This document shows positions 45,784-54,421 of a stretch of 64,000 bases of DNA, in pieces. The notes below the pieces were generated by a model. It worked only from the letters and a program-made list of their open reading frames with translations. It was not told the origin of the DNA and ran no database searches. Source of the DNA: Alphaproteobacteria bacterium. GTDB taxonomy: Bacteria > Pseudomonadota > Alphaproteobacteria > Micropepsales > Micropepsaceae. The stretch spans positions 310,001-374,000 of the forward strand of contig JAFARO010000003.1 in assembly GCA_019245415.1 (NCBI GenBank), written 5' to 3'. Positions within the stretch are counted from its first letter, which is position 1, and each line of letters starts with the position of its first letter. Position numbers and translations under genes: made by a program.

Positions 45784-47357
45784 ATTGCTCCGGCGACACG
45801 GACAAATCCGATCCAAACACCGTCCCCTGGTGGCGCGGTGCCACTGTCTACCAGGTCTATATCCGCAGCTTCGCCGATGGTAACGGCGACGGCCAGGGCG
45901 ATTTCGTGGGCCTGGCCCAAAAGCTCGACTACATCGCCCGACTGGGCGTAGACGCGCTTTGGCTTTCGCCTATCCATCCCTCGCCCAATCGCGACTGGGG
46001 TTATGATGTCTCCGACTATGACGGCGTCCACCCCGACTACGGAACGCTCGAGGATTTCACCGCACTGCTCGCCGCCGCCCATGAGCGTGGCATCAAGGTG
46101 TTGATCGACGAGGTGCTCTGTCACACCTCGGACGAGCATGTCTGGTTCGCGGATTCGCTGGCACGCGGTCCGAAATCCAATTGGTATGTGTGGGCCGAGC
46201 CCAAGCCCGACGGCATCGCGCCCAACAACTGGCTGAGCGCCTTCGGCGGCCCGGCGTGGTCGTACCGACCCGAGCGTCGCCAGCACTACCACCACAAATT
46301 CCTGCGCCAGCAGCCCAAGCTCAACTGGCGCGACCCCGACGCCAAGCGCGCGGCGCTCGAGGTGCTCGATCTTTGGCTTCGGCGGGGAGTCGACGGGTTC
46401 CGTCTCGACGTCGCCAATGCTTATCTCCATGACTCAGCGCTGGCCGACAATCCCCCAGTCGAGATGGACAAGCGCAGCGCGGCGATCTGGAGTCATGCCG
46501 CGAACCTGCAGCGCCACCTCCACGACTCCAACCTGCCGGACAACATCGACGCACTGCGCGAGATCCGCGGCCTGGTCGAGCGATACAAAGACCGCTTCGT
46601 GCTGGGCGAATTCTCCGAAGGCTTCGAGCGCGCTGGCGCCTATGCCTCCGATGGACTGCATGCCAACTACACGTTCGAGCTGCTGCGGGCTCGCAAACTG
46701 AGCCCCGATTTCGTTCTCAAGGAGATCGCCACTCTCGCCCGCCATCCGGACTACTGGCCTTGCGTCTCGTTCTCCAACCACGACGTGGTGCGCACGGTGA
46801 CCCGCTTTGGCGGAGGTGCGGGCGGAAATCCGGCGTTCGCCAAGCTGATGCTGGCGCTGCTGTTCTCGCTGCGTGGCACCGTGCTGCTCTATCAAGGTGA
46901 GGAACTCGGTTTGCCTGAGGTCGATCTCGCACGCCACCAACTGCGCGATCCCGTCGGCGATCTTTATTATCCCGCTGCGAAGGGGCGCGACGGCTGCCGT
47001 ACGCCGATGCCATGGGATGCGAACTCGCCAAACCTCGGTTTCACCAGTGGCACGCCCTGGCTGCCGCTGGGCGAGACGCATCGCGCGCTAGCAGTCTCAG
47101 AGCAGGAGCGCGATGCGCAATCGGTGCTGACATTCGCGCGCGATTTCCTGGCACGACGCCGCAAGAATGCTGCGCTCCGGCTGGGCGCGATCGAAGCGGA
47201 AGTCACGAACGCGCCGGTGCTCGCCTTCATCCGCAGGCATGGCGGCGAGCGCGTGCGCTGCATCTTCAACATGAGCGGCGACGAGACGAAGTTCGAGGGG
47301 CACAACCTGCCGCCCTATGGATTTGAGTTTAACGGAGTGGGACAACTCCAAACCTAG
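45780..47357 (+). CDS. GH13 alpha-glucosidase
   Basis: A 525-residue glycoside hydrolase of the alpha-amylase clan. The catalytic triad is D210 (GFRLDVAN), E277 (LGEFSE) and D335 (FSNHD). The opening YQVYIRSFADGNGDGQGD and LWLSPIHPSPNRDWGYDVSDY are typical of GH13 exo-alpha-1,4-glucosidases. The usual VLNHTS reads VLCHTS. No signal peptide is seen, so it acts in the cytoplasm. The GTG start overlaps the scaffold gene stop. Confidence 0.93.
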   Translation: MNCSGDTDKSDPNTVPWWRGATVYQVYIRSFADGNGDGQGDFVGLAQKLDYIARLGVDALWLSPIHPSPNRDWGYDVSDYDGVHPDYGTLEDFTALLAAAHERGIKVLIDEVLCHTSDEHVWFADSLARGPKSNWYVWAEPKPDGIAPNNWLSAFGGPAWSYRPERRQHYHHKFLRQQPKLNWRDPDAKRAALEVLDLWLRRGVDGFRLDVANAYLHDSALADNPPVEMDKRSAAIWSHAANLQRHLHDSNLPDNIDALREIRGLVERYKDRFVLGEFSEGFERAGAYASDGLHANYTFELLRARKLSPDFVLKEIATLARHPDYWPCVSFSNHDVVRTVTRFGGGAGGNPAFAKLMLALLFSLRGTVLLYQGEELGLPEVDLARHQLRDPVGDLYYPAAKGRDGCRTPMPWDANSPNLGFTSGTPWLPLGETHRALAVSEQERDAQSVLTFARDFLARRRKNAALRLGAIEAEVTNAPVLAFIRRHGGERVRCIFNMSGDETKFEGHNLPPYGFEFNGVGQLQT

Positions 47358-47365
47358 AGCAATTC

Positions 47366-47381
47366 TTAATTCCACTTTAAC
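47366..47381 (+). promoter_or_regulatory. CtrA-type box upstream of propeller gene 47473
   Basis: TTAA at 47366-47369, seven nt, then TTAAC at 47377-47381 matches the alphaproteobacterial CtrA consensus exactly. A nearly identical 22-nt segment occurs at 48653-48674. I see no convincing -10 box at the right distance. Confidence 0.6.
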
Positions 47382-47472
47382 GCGCCGCGCGCTTCACTGC
47401 TGTACCATTCCCGGGGTAGTTCCGATGGATCCCATAGGCGGAAAAGCCGGCGCTCACTTTCCGGATTTTGTG

Positions 47473-48579
47473 ATGCGGAGTGCCGTCCTTCTTATCGCTC
47501 TCGCGACGTTCGGACTCGTGCAGAGCGCAAATGCCGCCAGCGGCGACTGGCGGCAATGGGGATATACGGCGCGCGGACTGCGCCAGAACACGCATGAGTC
47601 CCAGCTGACGCGCAAGACCGTGCCGCATCTGGTTCTCAAATGGAGCCAACCCGTCGAGATCAGTTATTCCTCGCCGGCGGTGGCCAATGGAATGCTCTAT
47701 ATCGGTTGTTTGGACGGCAGCCTGCGCGCCTTCGACGCAATCAGCGGTACGCCGGCATGGTCCGCCAAAGTTGGCAGCCACCTCGACTCCTCGCCCGCGG
47801 TCGCCGACGGAACCGTCTATGTCGGATCGGACGATGGCAGCCTTTATGCGGTCAATGCGGAGTCGGGTGCGCTGCGCTGGTCTGTGATCGTTGGTGCTCC
47901 CGTCGTGTCCTCGCCAACTATCGCGCACGGCAAAGTCTTCGTCGGTAACACCCAAGGTACGGTCTTCGCGCTCGATGCCAAGACGGGCATGATCAAGTGG
48001 CAGCAGAGCCGCGTCACCAACGGCGCAATTTCGACCCCAGCCGTCGCCCATGAACTCGTCTACGCGGCCGATGCAGGCGGGCTCATCTACGCCTATGACG
48101 AAGACAGCGGACAGGTCGCGTGGATGAACGGTTTCCTCGGCCACCAGTTCGCCGGCGCGCCCGCGGTGGATGCCGACAATGTCTATATCCTTGGAGACTC
48201 GGGACTCAAGGCCTTGGACGCAGCGACCGGCAGCGAAGTATGGGAAGTCGGCGCAGGCCAGATCCAATCTTCCATCGCCGTCGCCCACGGCCAAGTCTAC
48301 TCGGGATCCCTCGACCATTTGTTGTTCGATTTCGCGACGATGAACGGGACGCTCCTTTACGACGCGACTGTGCAGAACACGACGCGCTCTACACCGGCGC
48401 TCGCAAATGGAGTCCTCTATATCGGCAGCGATGCCGGGACGGTCGAAGCCTACGACGCCAAAACCGGGATGTCGTTGTGGTCTGCGCAGATCGGCGGTTC
48501 CGTCGTTTCCTCGCCCACCGTCTCGAACGGCATGCTCTATGCCGGCGCCGCCACGCTCAACGCCTATGGCCTGCCGTGA
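47473..48579 (+). CDS. Secreted PQQ-like beta-propeller protein
   Basis: A 368-residue protein with a signal peptide (SAVLLIALATFGLVQSANA). Seven PQQ-like repeats can be read, for example LRAFDAISGTPAW, LYAVNAESGALRW, VFALDAKTGMIKW and VEAYDAKTGMSLW. The mature N-terminus (DWRQWGYTARGLRQN) recalls the first blade of quinoprotein dehydrogenases, but no catalytic or cytochrome domain exists. I chose ATG 47473 directly before the signal; ATG 47425 is possible. A CtrA-type box lies 92 bp upstream. Confidence 0.87.
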   Translation: MRSAVLLIALATFGLVQSANAASGDWRQWGYTARGLRQNTHESQLTRKTVPHLVLKWSQPVEISYSSPAVANGMLYIGCLDGSLRAFDAISGTPAWSAKVGSHLDSSPAVADGTVYVGSDDGSLYAVNAESGALRWSVIVGAPVVSSPTIAHGKVFVGNTQGTVFALDAKTGMIKWQQSRVTNGAISTPAVAHELVYAADAGGLIYAYDEDSGQVAWMNGFLGHQFAGAPAVDADNVYILGDSGLKALDAATGSEVWEVGAGQIQSSIAVAHGQVYSGSLDHLLFDFATMNGTLLYDATVQNTTRSTPALANGVLYIGSDAGTVEAYDAKTGMSLWSAQIGGSVVSSPTVSNGMLYAGAATLNAYGLP

Positions 48580-48657
48580 TGCGGACGCTGCTGGCGACGC
48601 CGCCCGCCGTTCGCTTTCCCGCCCGCCCATGAGGAACTCCCGGACATCCCGAAATTC

Positions 48658-48673
48658 TTAATCCGATCTTAAC
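48658..48673 (+). promoter_or_regulatory. CtrA-type box upstream of propeller gene 48774
   Basis: TTAA at 48658-48661, seven nt, then TTAAC at 48669-48673. The segment 48653-48674 matches 47361-47382 at 18 of 22 positions, including the flanking AATTC. Confidence 0.6.
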
Positions 48674-48773
48674 GGCCACAGCCTCTAATGTTGTGCGGAA
48701 ATAGATTCACGCAAGCGGTTGAAGGCGGCCGTTCAGACCTGCAACGCAGCGTTGGAATTTGCGGGAGACAGCA

Positions 48774-49895
48774 ATGCGCGCTCTGAGTGCCTTTGCTCTG
48801 GCGGCCACATTGGCGGCGGCAGCGTTGTCTTCCGGCACATACGCCAAAGCCCTCAAGGGCGATTGGCCCATGCTCGGCTTTGACGCCGCGGGCACGCGCT
48901 ACAACCCCTATGAGACGGTTCTGAACCGCAAGAACGTCAAGAGTCTCAAGCTCGTCTGGCAGGCCAACATCGGCGACACAAGGTCTGCGCCGGCCGTTGT
49001 CGGCGGGGTGGTCTATGCCGGCTCCGACGACGGCCATTTGTATGCAATGGATGCCGCGAGCGGCACGCGCCTGTGGTCATTCATCACCGACAGCGCCATC
49101 CACGCCTCACCTGCAGTAAGCTACGGCCTGGTGTTCGCCGCGTCCTCGAAGGGATCAGTTTACGCCGTAGACGCGGCCAGCGGCACCGAAGTGTGGTCCT
49201 ACAGGACCGATGGAACGGGAAGCGGATCGGCGACGGTATCGAATGGCCAGGTCTTCTTCGCGCCCGATTCCGGAACGCTTTATGCCATCGCCGCGCGCAC
49301 CGGCAAGCTGCAATGGTCGACCGACCGCTTTGCCGCAGGCACCGGTGGAACGCCCGCGGTCGCGAACGGTTTGGTCTATTCCTTCTCGGAGTTGGGATAC
49401 CTTAACGCCTACAGCACTGCGAGCGGCGCCCTGATGTGGAGCACTTTCGTGCATGCCACCGACAGCGCGCCCAGTTCGCCCGCGATCTCGCGCGGCATCG
49501 CCGTCGTCAGCACCTCCAATGCGATCGCCGGCATTGATGCGGTGAGCGGCATGCGCCTCTGGGAACAGAACATCGGCAGCTTAGGCTCCATCGCGCTCGC
49601 CAAGGGCCATGTCCACATTGCGGAAGATACCGCGCTCTGGAACCTGAGGGCCGCCGACGGCAGCGTGATCGGCAGCAGTGAGGACGATGTCTTCATCAAC
49701 ACCTCGCCTGCGGTCGCGAACGGCGTGCTCTATGCCGGAACGCAAAGCAAAACAGCCAATGCCTTCAATGCGAAGGACGGCAAGCTTCTGTGGTCGGCGC
49801 CGGTTGCATCGGCGGTGTACGCCTCGCCGACAGTCGCGAACGGCATGGTCTATTTCGCCGCGGGACAGCTCTACGCGTTCGCTCTTTCGCCCTGA
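48774..49895 (+). CDS. Secreted PQQ-like beta-propeller protein
   Basis: A 373-residue paralogue of the preceding gene with a signal peptide (MRALSAFALAATLAAAALSS). The mature start DWPMLGFDAAGTRYNPYE is the quinoprotein-like first blade, followed by repeats such as LYAMDAASGTRLW, VYAVDAASGTEVW, LYAIAARTGKLQW and ANAFNAKDGKLLW. GGGAGA lies five nt before ATG 48774. It is single-domain and its ligand is unknown. It has its own CtrA-type box 100 bp upstream. Confidence 0.88.
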   Translation: MRALSAFALAATLAAAALSSGTYAKALKGDWPMLGFDAAGTRYNPYETVLNRKNVKSLKLVWQANIGDTRSAPAVVGGVVYAGSDDGHLYAMDAASGTRLWSFITDSAIHASPAVSYGLVFAASSKGSVYAVDAASGTEVWSYRTDGTGSGSATVSNGQVFFAPDSGTLYAIAARTGKLQWSTDRFAAGTGGTPAVANGLVYSFSELGYLNAYSTASGALMWSTFVHATDSAPSSPAISRGIAVVSTSNAIAGIDAVSGMRLWEQNIGSLGSIALAKGHVHIAEDTALWNLRAADGSVIGSSEDDVFINTSPAVANGVLYAGTQSKTANAFNAKDGKLLWSAPVASAVYASPTVANGMVYFAAGQLYAFALSP

Positions 49896-49955
49896 GCGCA
49901 AGCTCTCGGCGCCACAAGCGGAGCCGCGGCGAAATCTTAGGCGCGAAGGCGAAGC

Positions 49956-50555
49956 CTAAATCTCCCGCTCATTCTGGATCACGCGGCTGACAAGGCCGTA
50001 TTTCACCGCGTCGTCGGCGCCGAGCCAGTAGTTGCGTTCGGTGTCGGCGACGACCTTTTCGAAGGGTTGGCCGGTCTCCGCCGCGATCTCGCGGTTGAGC
50101 CGCTCGCGCATCTTGAGAATCTCTTCCGCCTCGATGGTGATGTCGCTAGCTTGGCCGCGCACGCCTCCCAAGGGCTGGTGCAGCAGGAAACGCGTGAACG
50201 GCAGGCAGAAGCGGTTCTCCTTCTTCGCACCCAGAAAGATGTGGGCGCCGGCGCTCGCCACCCAGCCGGTGCCGATCATTTTCACCCGCGGCGCGACGAA
50301 ACGGATCATGTCGTGGATGGTGTCGCCGCTCTCCACATGCCCGCCGGGCGAATTGACGAGGACGCGAATGTCGCCCTCGCCTTCCGCGGCGTAGGCAAGC
50401 AGCTGCGCCGAGACGCGCTCGGCCATCTTCATGTCGACTTCGCCGAAGATCAGCACGGTGCGCGCCTTGAACAGCGCCTGCGCCACCGGTGAGATTTGCG
50501 CCTCGGGCGCGGAGGGCTTTTCCTTCTCGTCTTCATCGTCGTTCAACAGGCGCAA
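49956..50555 (-). CDS. ClpP-like serine protease subunit
   Basis: A 199-residue ClpP-family protein. The active serine lies in GTGWVASAGAHIFLG (normally GMAASMG), the histidine in RFLLHQPLGG, and the aspartate in VVADTERNYW. Because the serine loop is unusual and no clpX is near, this may be a second, specialised ClpP. The start is a TTG at 50555 with GGAG eight nt upstream; no ATG or GTG is available nearby. Confidence 0.88.
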   Translation of the reverse strand: MRLLNDDEDEKEKPSAPEAQISPVAQALFKARTVLIFGEVDMKMAERVSAQLLAYAAEGEGDIRVLVNSPGGHVESGDTIHDMIRFVAPRVKMIGTGWVASAGAHIFLGAKKENRFCLPFTRFLLHQPLGGVRGQASDITIEAEEILKMRERLNREIAAETGQPFEKVVADTERNYWLGADDAVKYGLVSRVIQNEREI

Positions 50556-50637
50556 GGGAGTGCTCCGGCAAAAGAGTGATTCGAAGAATTCTAGCAGGGT
50601 CTACGGGACCAGCGCACACCCTAAAAGTCGGGAAATT

Positions 50638-50904
50638 TTACTCACGCTGGCGACGAATGGCCTCAAACGTATTAAGGATTAAGGCCGCCAGGACGCCGAA
50701 AACGAAGGCATAGTAGGCCGCGTAAGGCAAGACTACCGCCATGCGCAGAATGGAAACGATGAAGCTGCCATCGCCACCATAGAACGCGTTTGCCAGCCAC
50801 AGCGCTTCGTAACACAAGATGTAGAACACCAATATGGCGATGCTCATCGCCATGCTGCGCCTCGCCAAGTGCACAATCGCTCGGCCGCGAGATTTCACGA
50901 CCAT
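50638..50904 (-). CDS. Small membrane protein coupled to the sirtuin gene
   Basis: An 88-residue protein with two hydrophobic segments (MSIAILVFYILCYEALWLANA and VVLPYAAYYAFVFGVLAALIL) and a basic N-terminus. Its ATG lies 10 nt inside the end of the sirtuin gene, so it is translated by coupling. The family is not recognised. Confidence 0.7.
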   Translation of the reverse strand: MVVKSRGRAIVHLARRSMAMSIAILVFYILCYEALWLANAFYGGDGSFIVSILRMAVVLPYAAYYAFVFGVLAALILNTFEAIRRQRE

Positions 50905-51653
50905 CCCATCGCCTCCTCCATCACCTTGCTTATGGCGTCGTGGATGACAAGGTCCGCGACAGGATCTTGCTCCGTCCTCTCGCGGTTGACGATGGTGAGT
51001 TTAGCACCGTTGCGCTTGGCGATCAGCGGGAAGCCCGCCGCCGGGTAAACCACCAGCGACGAGCCCAGCACCAGGAACAAGTCGCAGGCCAGAGTCGCCG
51101 CTTCCGCGCGCCTCATCTCGGATTGGGGCATCGCCTGACCGAAAGAGATTGTCGCCGTCTTGACGATGCCGCCGCACAGGGAGCAGTCGGGCGGCTCGCC
51201 TCGGCGCTCGAAATGCGTGCGGATCGGTTCGATCTCCATGCGCGTGCCGCAGTCCAGGCATTTGGCGTATCGCGTGTTCCCGTGCAGCTCGACGATCTTC
51301 TCCTCAGGCACTCCGGAGTCCTGGTGCAGATTGTCGATGTTCTGGGTGATGACGTGGCTGGCGCGGCCTGCTGCGATCAGCTTGGCCACGGCCTTGTGAC
51401 CGGCATTTGGCGCGGCCGTGGCAAAGGATTCCTCCATGGCAAAGCGGCGGCGCCACGCCTCGCGGCGCATCTCGGCCGAGGCGACGAAATCCTGGAAGTC
51501 GATCGGGGCCATTTTCGTCCAGATGCCGCCCGGAGAGCGGAAATCCGGTATGCCGGACTCTGTCGAGATGCCGGCGCCAGTGAAGACCACGATGCGGCGG
51601 GCGGCCCGCAGCATGGCCGCCAAGGTTTCGACCTGGCCTGGGTTATGGGACAT
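50895..51653 (-). CDS. Sirtuin NAD-dependent protein deacylase
   Basis: A 252-residue Sir2-family enzyme that removes acyl groups from lysines using NAD. The NAD motifs are VFTGAGISTESGIPDFRS and TQNIDNLHQDSG, the catalytic histidine is in VELHGN, and four zinc cysteines lie in CLDCG and CSLCGG. I chose ATG 51653; the longer frame upstream has no family match. Confidence 0.94.
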   Translation of the reverse strand: MSHNPGQVETLAAMLRAARRIVVFTGAGISTESGIPDFRSPGGIWTKMAPIDFQDFVASAEMRREAWRRRFAMEESFATAAPNAGHKAVAKLIAAGRASHVITQNIDNLHQDSGVPEEKIVELHGNTRYAKCLDCGTRMEIEPIRTHFERRGEPPDCSLCGGIVKTATISFGQAMPQSEMRRAEAATLACDLFLVLGSSLVVYPAAGFPLIAKRNGAKLTIVNRERTEQDPVADLVIHDAISKVMEEAMGWS

Positions 51654-51896
51654 CCGTCGAGTCAACTTTTCATCCCGCAAGATCAAAAAAGTGGACGGAG
51701 TTTCCTCCTTGTACGGAGGGTCTAGCGCCGTGGCCAAACGCACACTGTGCCGATCTATTGTTACGCTATTGTGACATTTCGCTTGACATGGGGGCCGATC
51801 AGGACCATGTGCGGTTGCAGAGTACATCGCTGTCATCAGCGACGACGGCTCCTACCCAGGAAGCGGCAACTGAAAGGGCCGCCAGGGAGACCTCCG

Positions 51897-52073
51897 ATGT
51901 ATGGACCTTATGTTCGGGACAAGTTCCCGACTCGCAACCACCAGCCCTCGATCATCGACATCGACATCGTGCATGGCGGCCACAAGCGGCACAGCCTGTT
52001 ATGGCTGACGCTTGCAGCGGCGCTCGTCGCCGCGTCCGCATACGCCTGGCAGGCCGGCCTGTTGGTGCATTAG
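51897..52073 (+). CDS. Small single-helix membrane protein (58 aa)
   Basis: The frame MYGPYVRDKFPTRNHQ starts at ATG 51897 with AGGGAGA six nt upstream, and ends at TAG 52071-52073. One helix is predicted near the C-terminus (LLWLTLAAALVAASAYAW). An exact TTGACA occurs at 51783-51788, though without a clear -10 box. The function is unknown. Confidence 0.6.
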   Translation: MYGPYVRDKFPTRNHQPSIIDIDIVHGGHKRHSLLWLTLAAALVAASAYAWQAGLLVH

Positions 52074-52294
52074 CAGCAGTCAACCCTGACGCGGGCCGCA
52101 AGCTGTCGCAACGCGAGAGCGGGAAGCGGCCATTTTGGTTGTCGATCCTACCCAACATTGCAGCCTGACGGTACTCTGCCATAGCGAGAATAAGCCTTGT
52201 TTCATGGGCTTAAATCGCTTTTCCGTTGGAGTGCGCGCTGGCGCGGTCGTCGCGGGACTGATAGTGTTGGGCAAACGCCGTATTGGGGAACGTC

Positions 52295-53095
52295 ATGACA
52301 ATTTCGCGCCGGGAGGCCCTGGGTTGGGCGTCCGCATTCGCGCTTGCGGACGGGTTGGTGCCGGCGCCACTCTTGGCCGCGGCCGGGGGCGCCCCAAAGC
52401 TCAGCACGCAGACCGCGCAGCGGTTCCTGGAGCTTCTCATCCACCATGATGAGGACGGCCATGCGCCCCACACGGCGATGATTTCGATCGCCGCGCCGGA
52501 CACCGGCTGGTACGCCATCGACACGCTCGACGGGACCAAGTACGCCGCCCTCAATCGCCACAACAAGAAGCACGGCTTCCGGCTCAAGCGGGTCAGTGGC
52601 TTCGATACCCGCCAGGGCGTGCGCTATGCCGCCATCTGGGAGCAGGCAGCCGGCCCGGACTGGCATTCGCGCCACGGCATGGATCGCAGCGGCTTCGAGG
52701 CGGCCTGCGCCCAGTTCAATCGGCAAGGATACCGCCTCGTGCACGTCGATGCCCGTCAGAGCTACACCGCGGTATGGGAAAAACGCGATCCCGGCGCCCA
52801 GCAATGGTTCTCGGCGTTGACGCCTGGCGAGATCCGCGGCCAGTTCGGTTCGCTCGGGGCAAATGGGCTAAGGCCGACGCGTCTCTCACTTTCCGCGCTT
52901 GGCAGCAATGCCACGCTCGCCGCGATCTTCGACGTCGATGGCGGCCGGCCCTGGCTCGCCAATCCCCTCATGAAAGCGCACGAATTCCAGAGGACCGGTG
53001 CGCAGATGACGGCGCAGGGTTATCGCCTGTGCGATGCCAGCGGCTTCGTGGTTTCCGGCAAACCCCATTTTTCGGGGATTTGGGAGAAGGCGTAA
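52295..53095 (+). CDS. BTRD1-type tandem-repeat protein, probably Tat-exported
   Basis: A 266-residue protein with a twin-arginine-like start (TISRREALGWASAFALADG). It holds about four repeats of the pattern Y-A-A-I-W-E (YAAIWEQAAG, YTAVWEKRDP, FSGIWEKA) linked by GYRL units (RQGYRLVHVD, AQGYRLCDAS) and H-G-M-x-x-x-x-F. This resembles Bacterial tandem repeat domain 1, found in secreted polyglycine hydrolases and related proteins. No protease domain is attached. GGGGA lies before ATG 52295. Confidence 0.75.
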   Translation: MTISRREALGWASAFALADGLVPAPLLAAAGGAPKLSTQTAQRFLELLIHHDEDGHAPHTAMISIAAPDTGWYAIDTLDGTKYAALNRHNKKHGFRLKRVSGFDTRQGVRYAAIWEQAAGPDWHSRHGMDRSGFEAACAQFNRQGYRLVHVDARQSYTAVWEKRDPGAQQWFSALTPGEIRGQFGSLGANGLRPTRLSLSALGSNATLAAIFDVDGGRPWLANPLMKAHEFQRTGAQMTAQGYRLCDASGFVVSGKPHFSGIWEKA

Positions 53096-53113
53096 GCACG
53101 ATTCATTCGCGCT

Positions 53114-54421
53114 TTATTGCGGATTCTCCAGGCTGAACATTGCGTTTTCGTCGTCATAGGCAAAGAGCTCGCCGAAGCGTCCCCAGGCAACGACGGCGCG
53201 TAGGGTGTCTTCTGCGGCGTCTGCCGTCATGTAGTCCTCCAGCTCGTCAAGAAACCGGCTCTTCGGCGCGGTGTGGCTGCCGCGCTCGTCGAGAATGCGG
53301 CGGATGTGGGCAGCGAGCGCGACATGTGTCATCAGCGCGCGCGAGAAAATCTCCTTGCGGCCATTGGTGTCCTTCTCGGCGAACAGCTTGCCCATGTGCG
53401 TGAGCTTGATGTCGCCGCCCTCCACCTCCGCCAGGCGCAACATCTGCAGCGCCTCGGCGACGGGGAAAAGCTCGTCGACCTCCAGCTGCAGGTCTGCGGT
53501 GAGATCGGGCAAGTCCGCTTTGCCCTCATAGGGCGCTGCAGCCACCGCCTCGATAAGGCCCGAAATCAGATTGGTCGAGACCGGCGCGAGCGGCGAGCCG
53601 ATGCCGCTGCCGTAGCGGCCCGGCCGCTGCGCGGCCTCCGCCCGCCTTGCCGTCATCTCCGCATAGAGGCGGTCGACCATGGCGATAAAGGCGGGATCCT
53701 GGCGGTCGCGGGGCTGGCGCAGATCGATCTTGATTTCGCTCATGATGCGCCCCGGGTTGGTCGAGAACAGGAGCACCCGGTCGCACATCAACACGGCCTC
53801 CTCGATGTTGTGTGTGACGAGTATGACGCCGCGGATCGGCAGCTTGCCTTCGCTCCACAGTTCGAGGAAATCGGTGCGCAGGTTTTCCGCAGTCAGCACG
53901 TCGAGCGCCGAGAAGGGCTCGTCCATGAGCAGGATATTGGGATGAACGACCAGCGCGCGTGCGAAGCCGACCCGCTGGCGCATGCCGCCTGAGAGTTCGC
54001 GCGGATAGGCGGACTCGTACCCGTCGAGGCCGATGAGGTCGATCGCTTTGAGCGAACGCTCCCGGATCTCCTTGGGCGGCAGAGCGAGCGCCTCCAGACC
54101 GAGCTGGACATTCTCCAGAACGGTAAGCCAAGGAAACAGCGCAAAGCTCTGGAACACCATGGCGATGCCGTGCGCAGGTCCATCCACGGTCCTGCCGAGA
54201 TAGCTCACTTGGCCCCGAGTCGCGGGCGAGAGGCCCGAAATGATGCGCAGCAGGGTCGACTTGCCTGAGCCCGATCGGCCCAGCAAACCTACGATCTCCC
54301 CGTCGCCCAAATTGAGATTCACGTCATCGAGGACGACAAGTTCGCTTCCGCCCGGCCGCGGAAAGGCGCGCCCCACTTGATTGACCTCGAGCAGCGTATC
54401 GGCGTCCACCTGTACCTCCAT
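53114..54421 (-). CDS. ABC transporter ATPase with C-terminal AAA-associated domain
   Basis: A 435-residue protein. The ATPase part (10-265) has Walker A GRSGSGKST, signature LSGGMRQR and Walker B ILLMDEP and resembles taurine/nitrate/sulfonate transporters. Residues 285-435 look like the AAA-associated C-terminal domain found in a subset of such ATPases, probably regulatory. Its ATG overlaps the permease stop (TGATG). The substrate is unknown. Confidence 0.92.
   Translation of the reverse strand: MEVQVDADTLLEVNQVGRAFPRPGGSELVVLDDVNLNLGDGEIVGLLGRSGSGKSTLLRIISGLSPATRGQVSYLGRTVDGPAHGIAMVFQSFALFPWLTVLENVQLGLEALALPPKEIRERSLKAIDLIGLDGYESAYPRELSGGMRQRVGFARALVVHPNILLMDEPFSALDVLTAENLRTDFLELWSEGKLPIRGVILVTHNIEEAVLMCDRVLLFSTNPGRIMSEIKIDLRQPRDRQDPAFIAMVDRLYAEMTARRAEAAQRPGRYGSGIGSPLAPVSTNLISGLIEAVAAAPYEGKADLPDLTADLQLEVDELFPVAEALQMLRLAEVEGGDIKLTHMGKLFAEKDTNGRKEIFSRALMTHVALAAHIRRILDERGSHTAPKSRFLDELEDYMTADAAEDTLRAVVAWGRFGELFAYDDENAMFSLENPQ

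Noticed and set aside
52204-52449. Small protein starting MGLNRFSVGVRAG
   Set aside because: It runs into the BTRD1-type gene in another frame and has no ribosome binding site.
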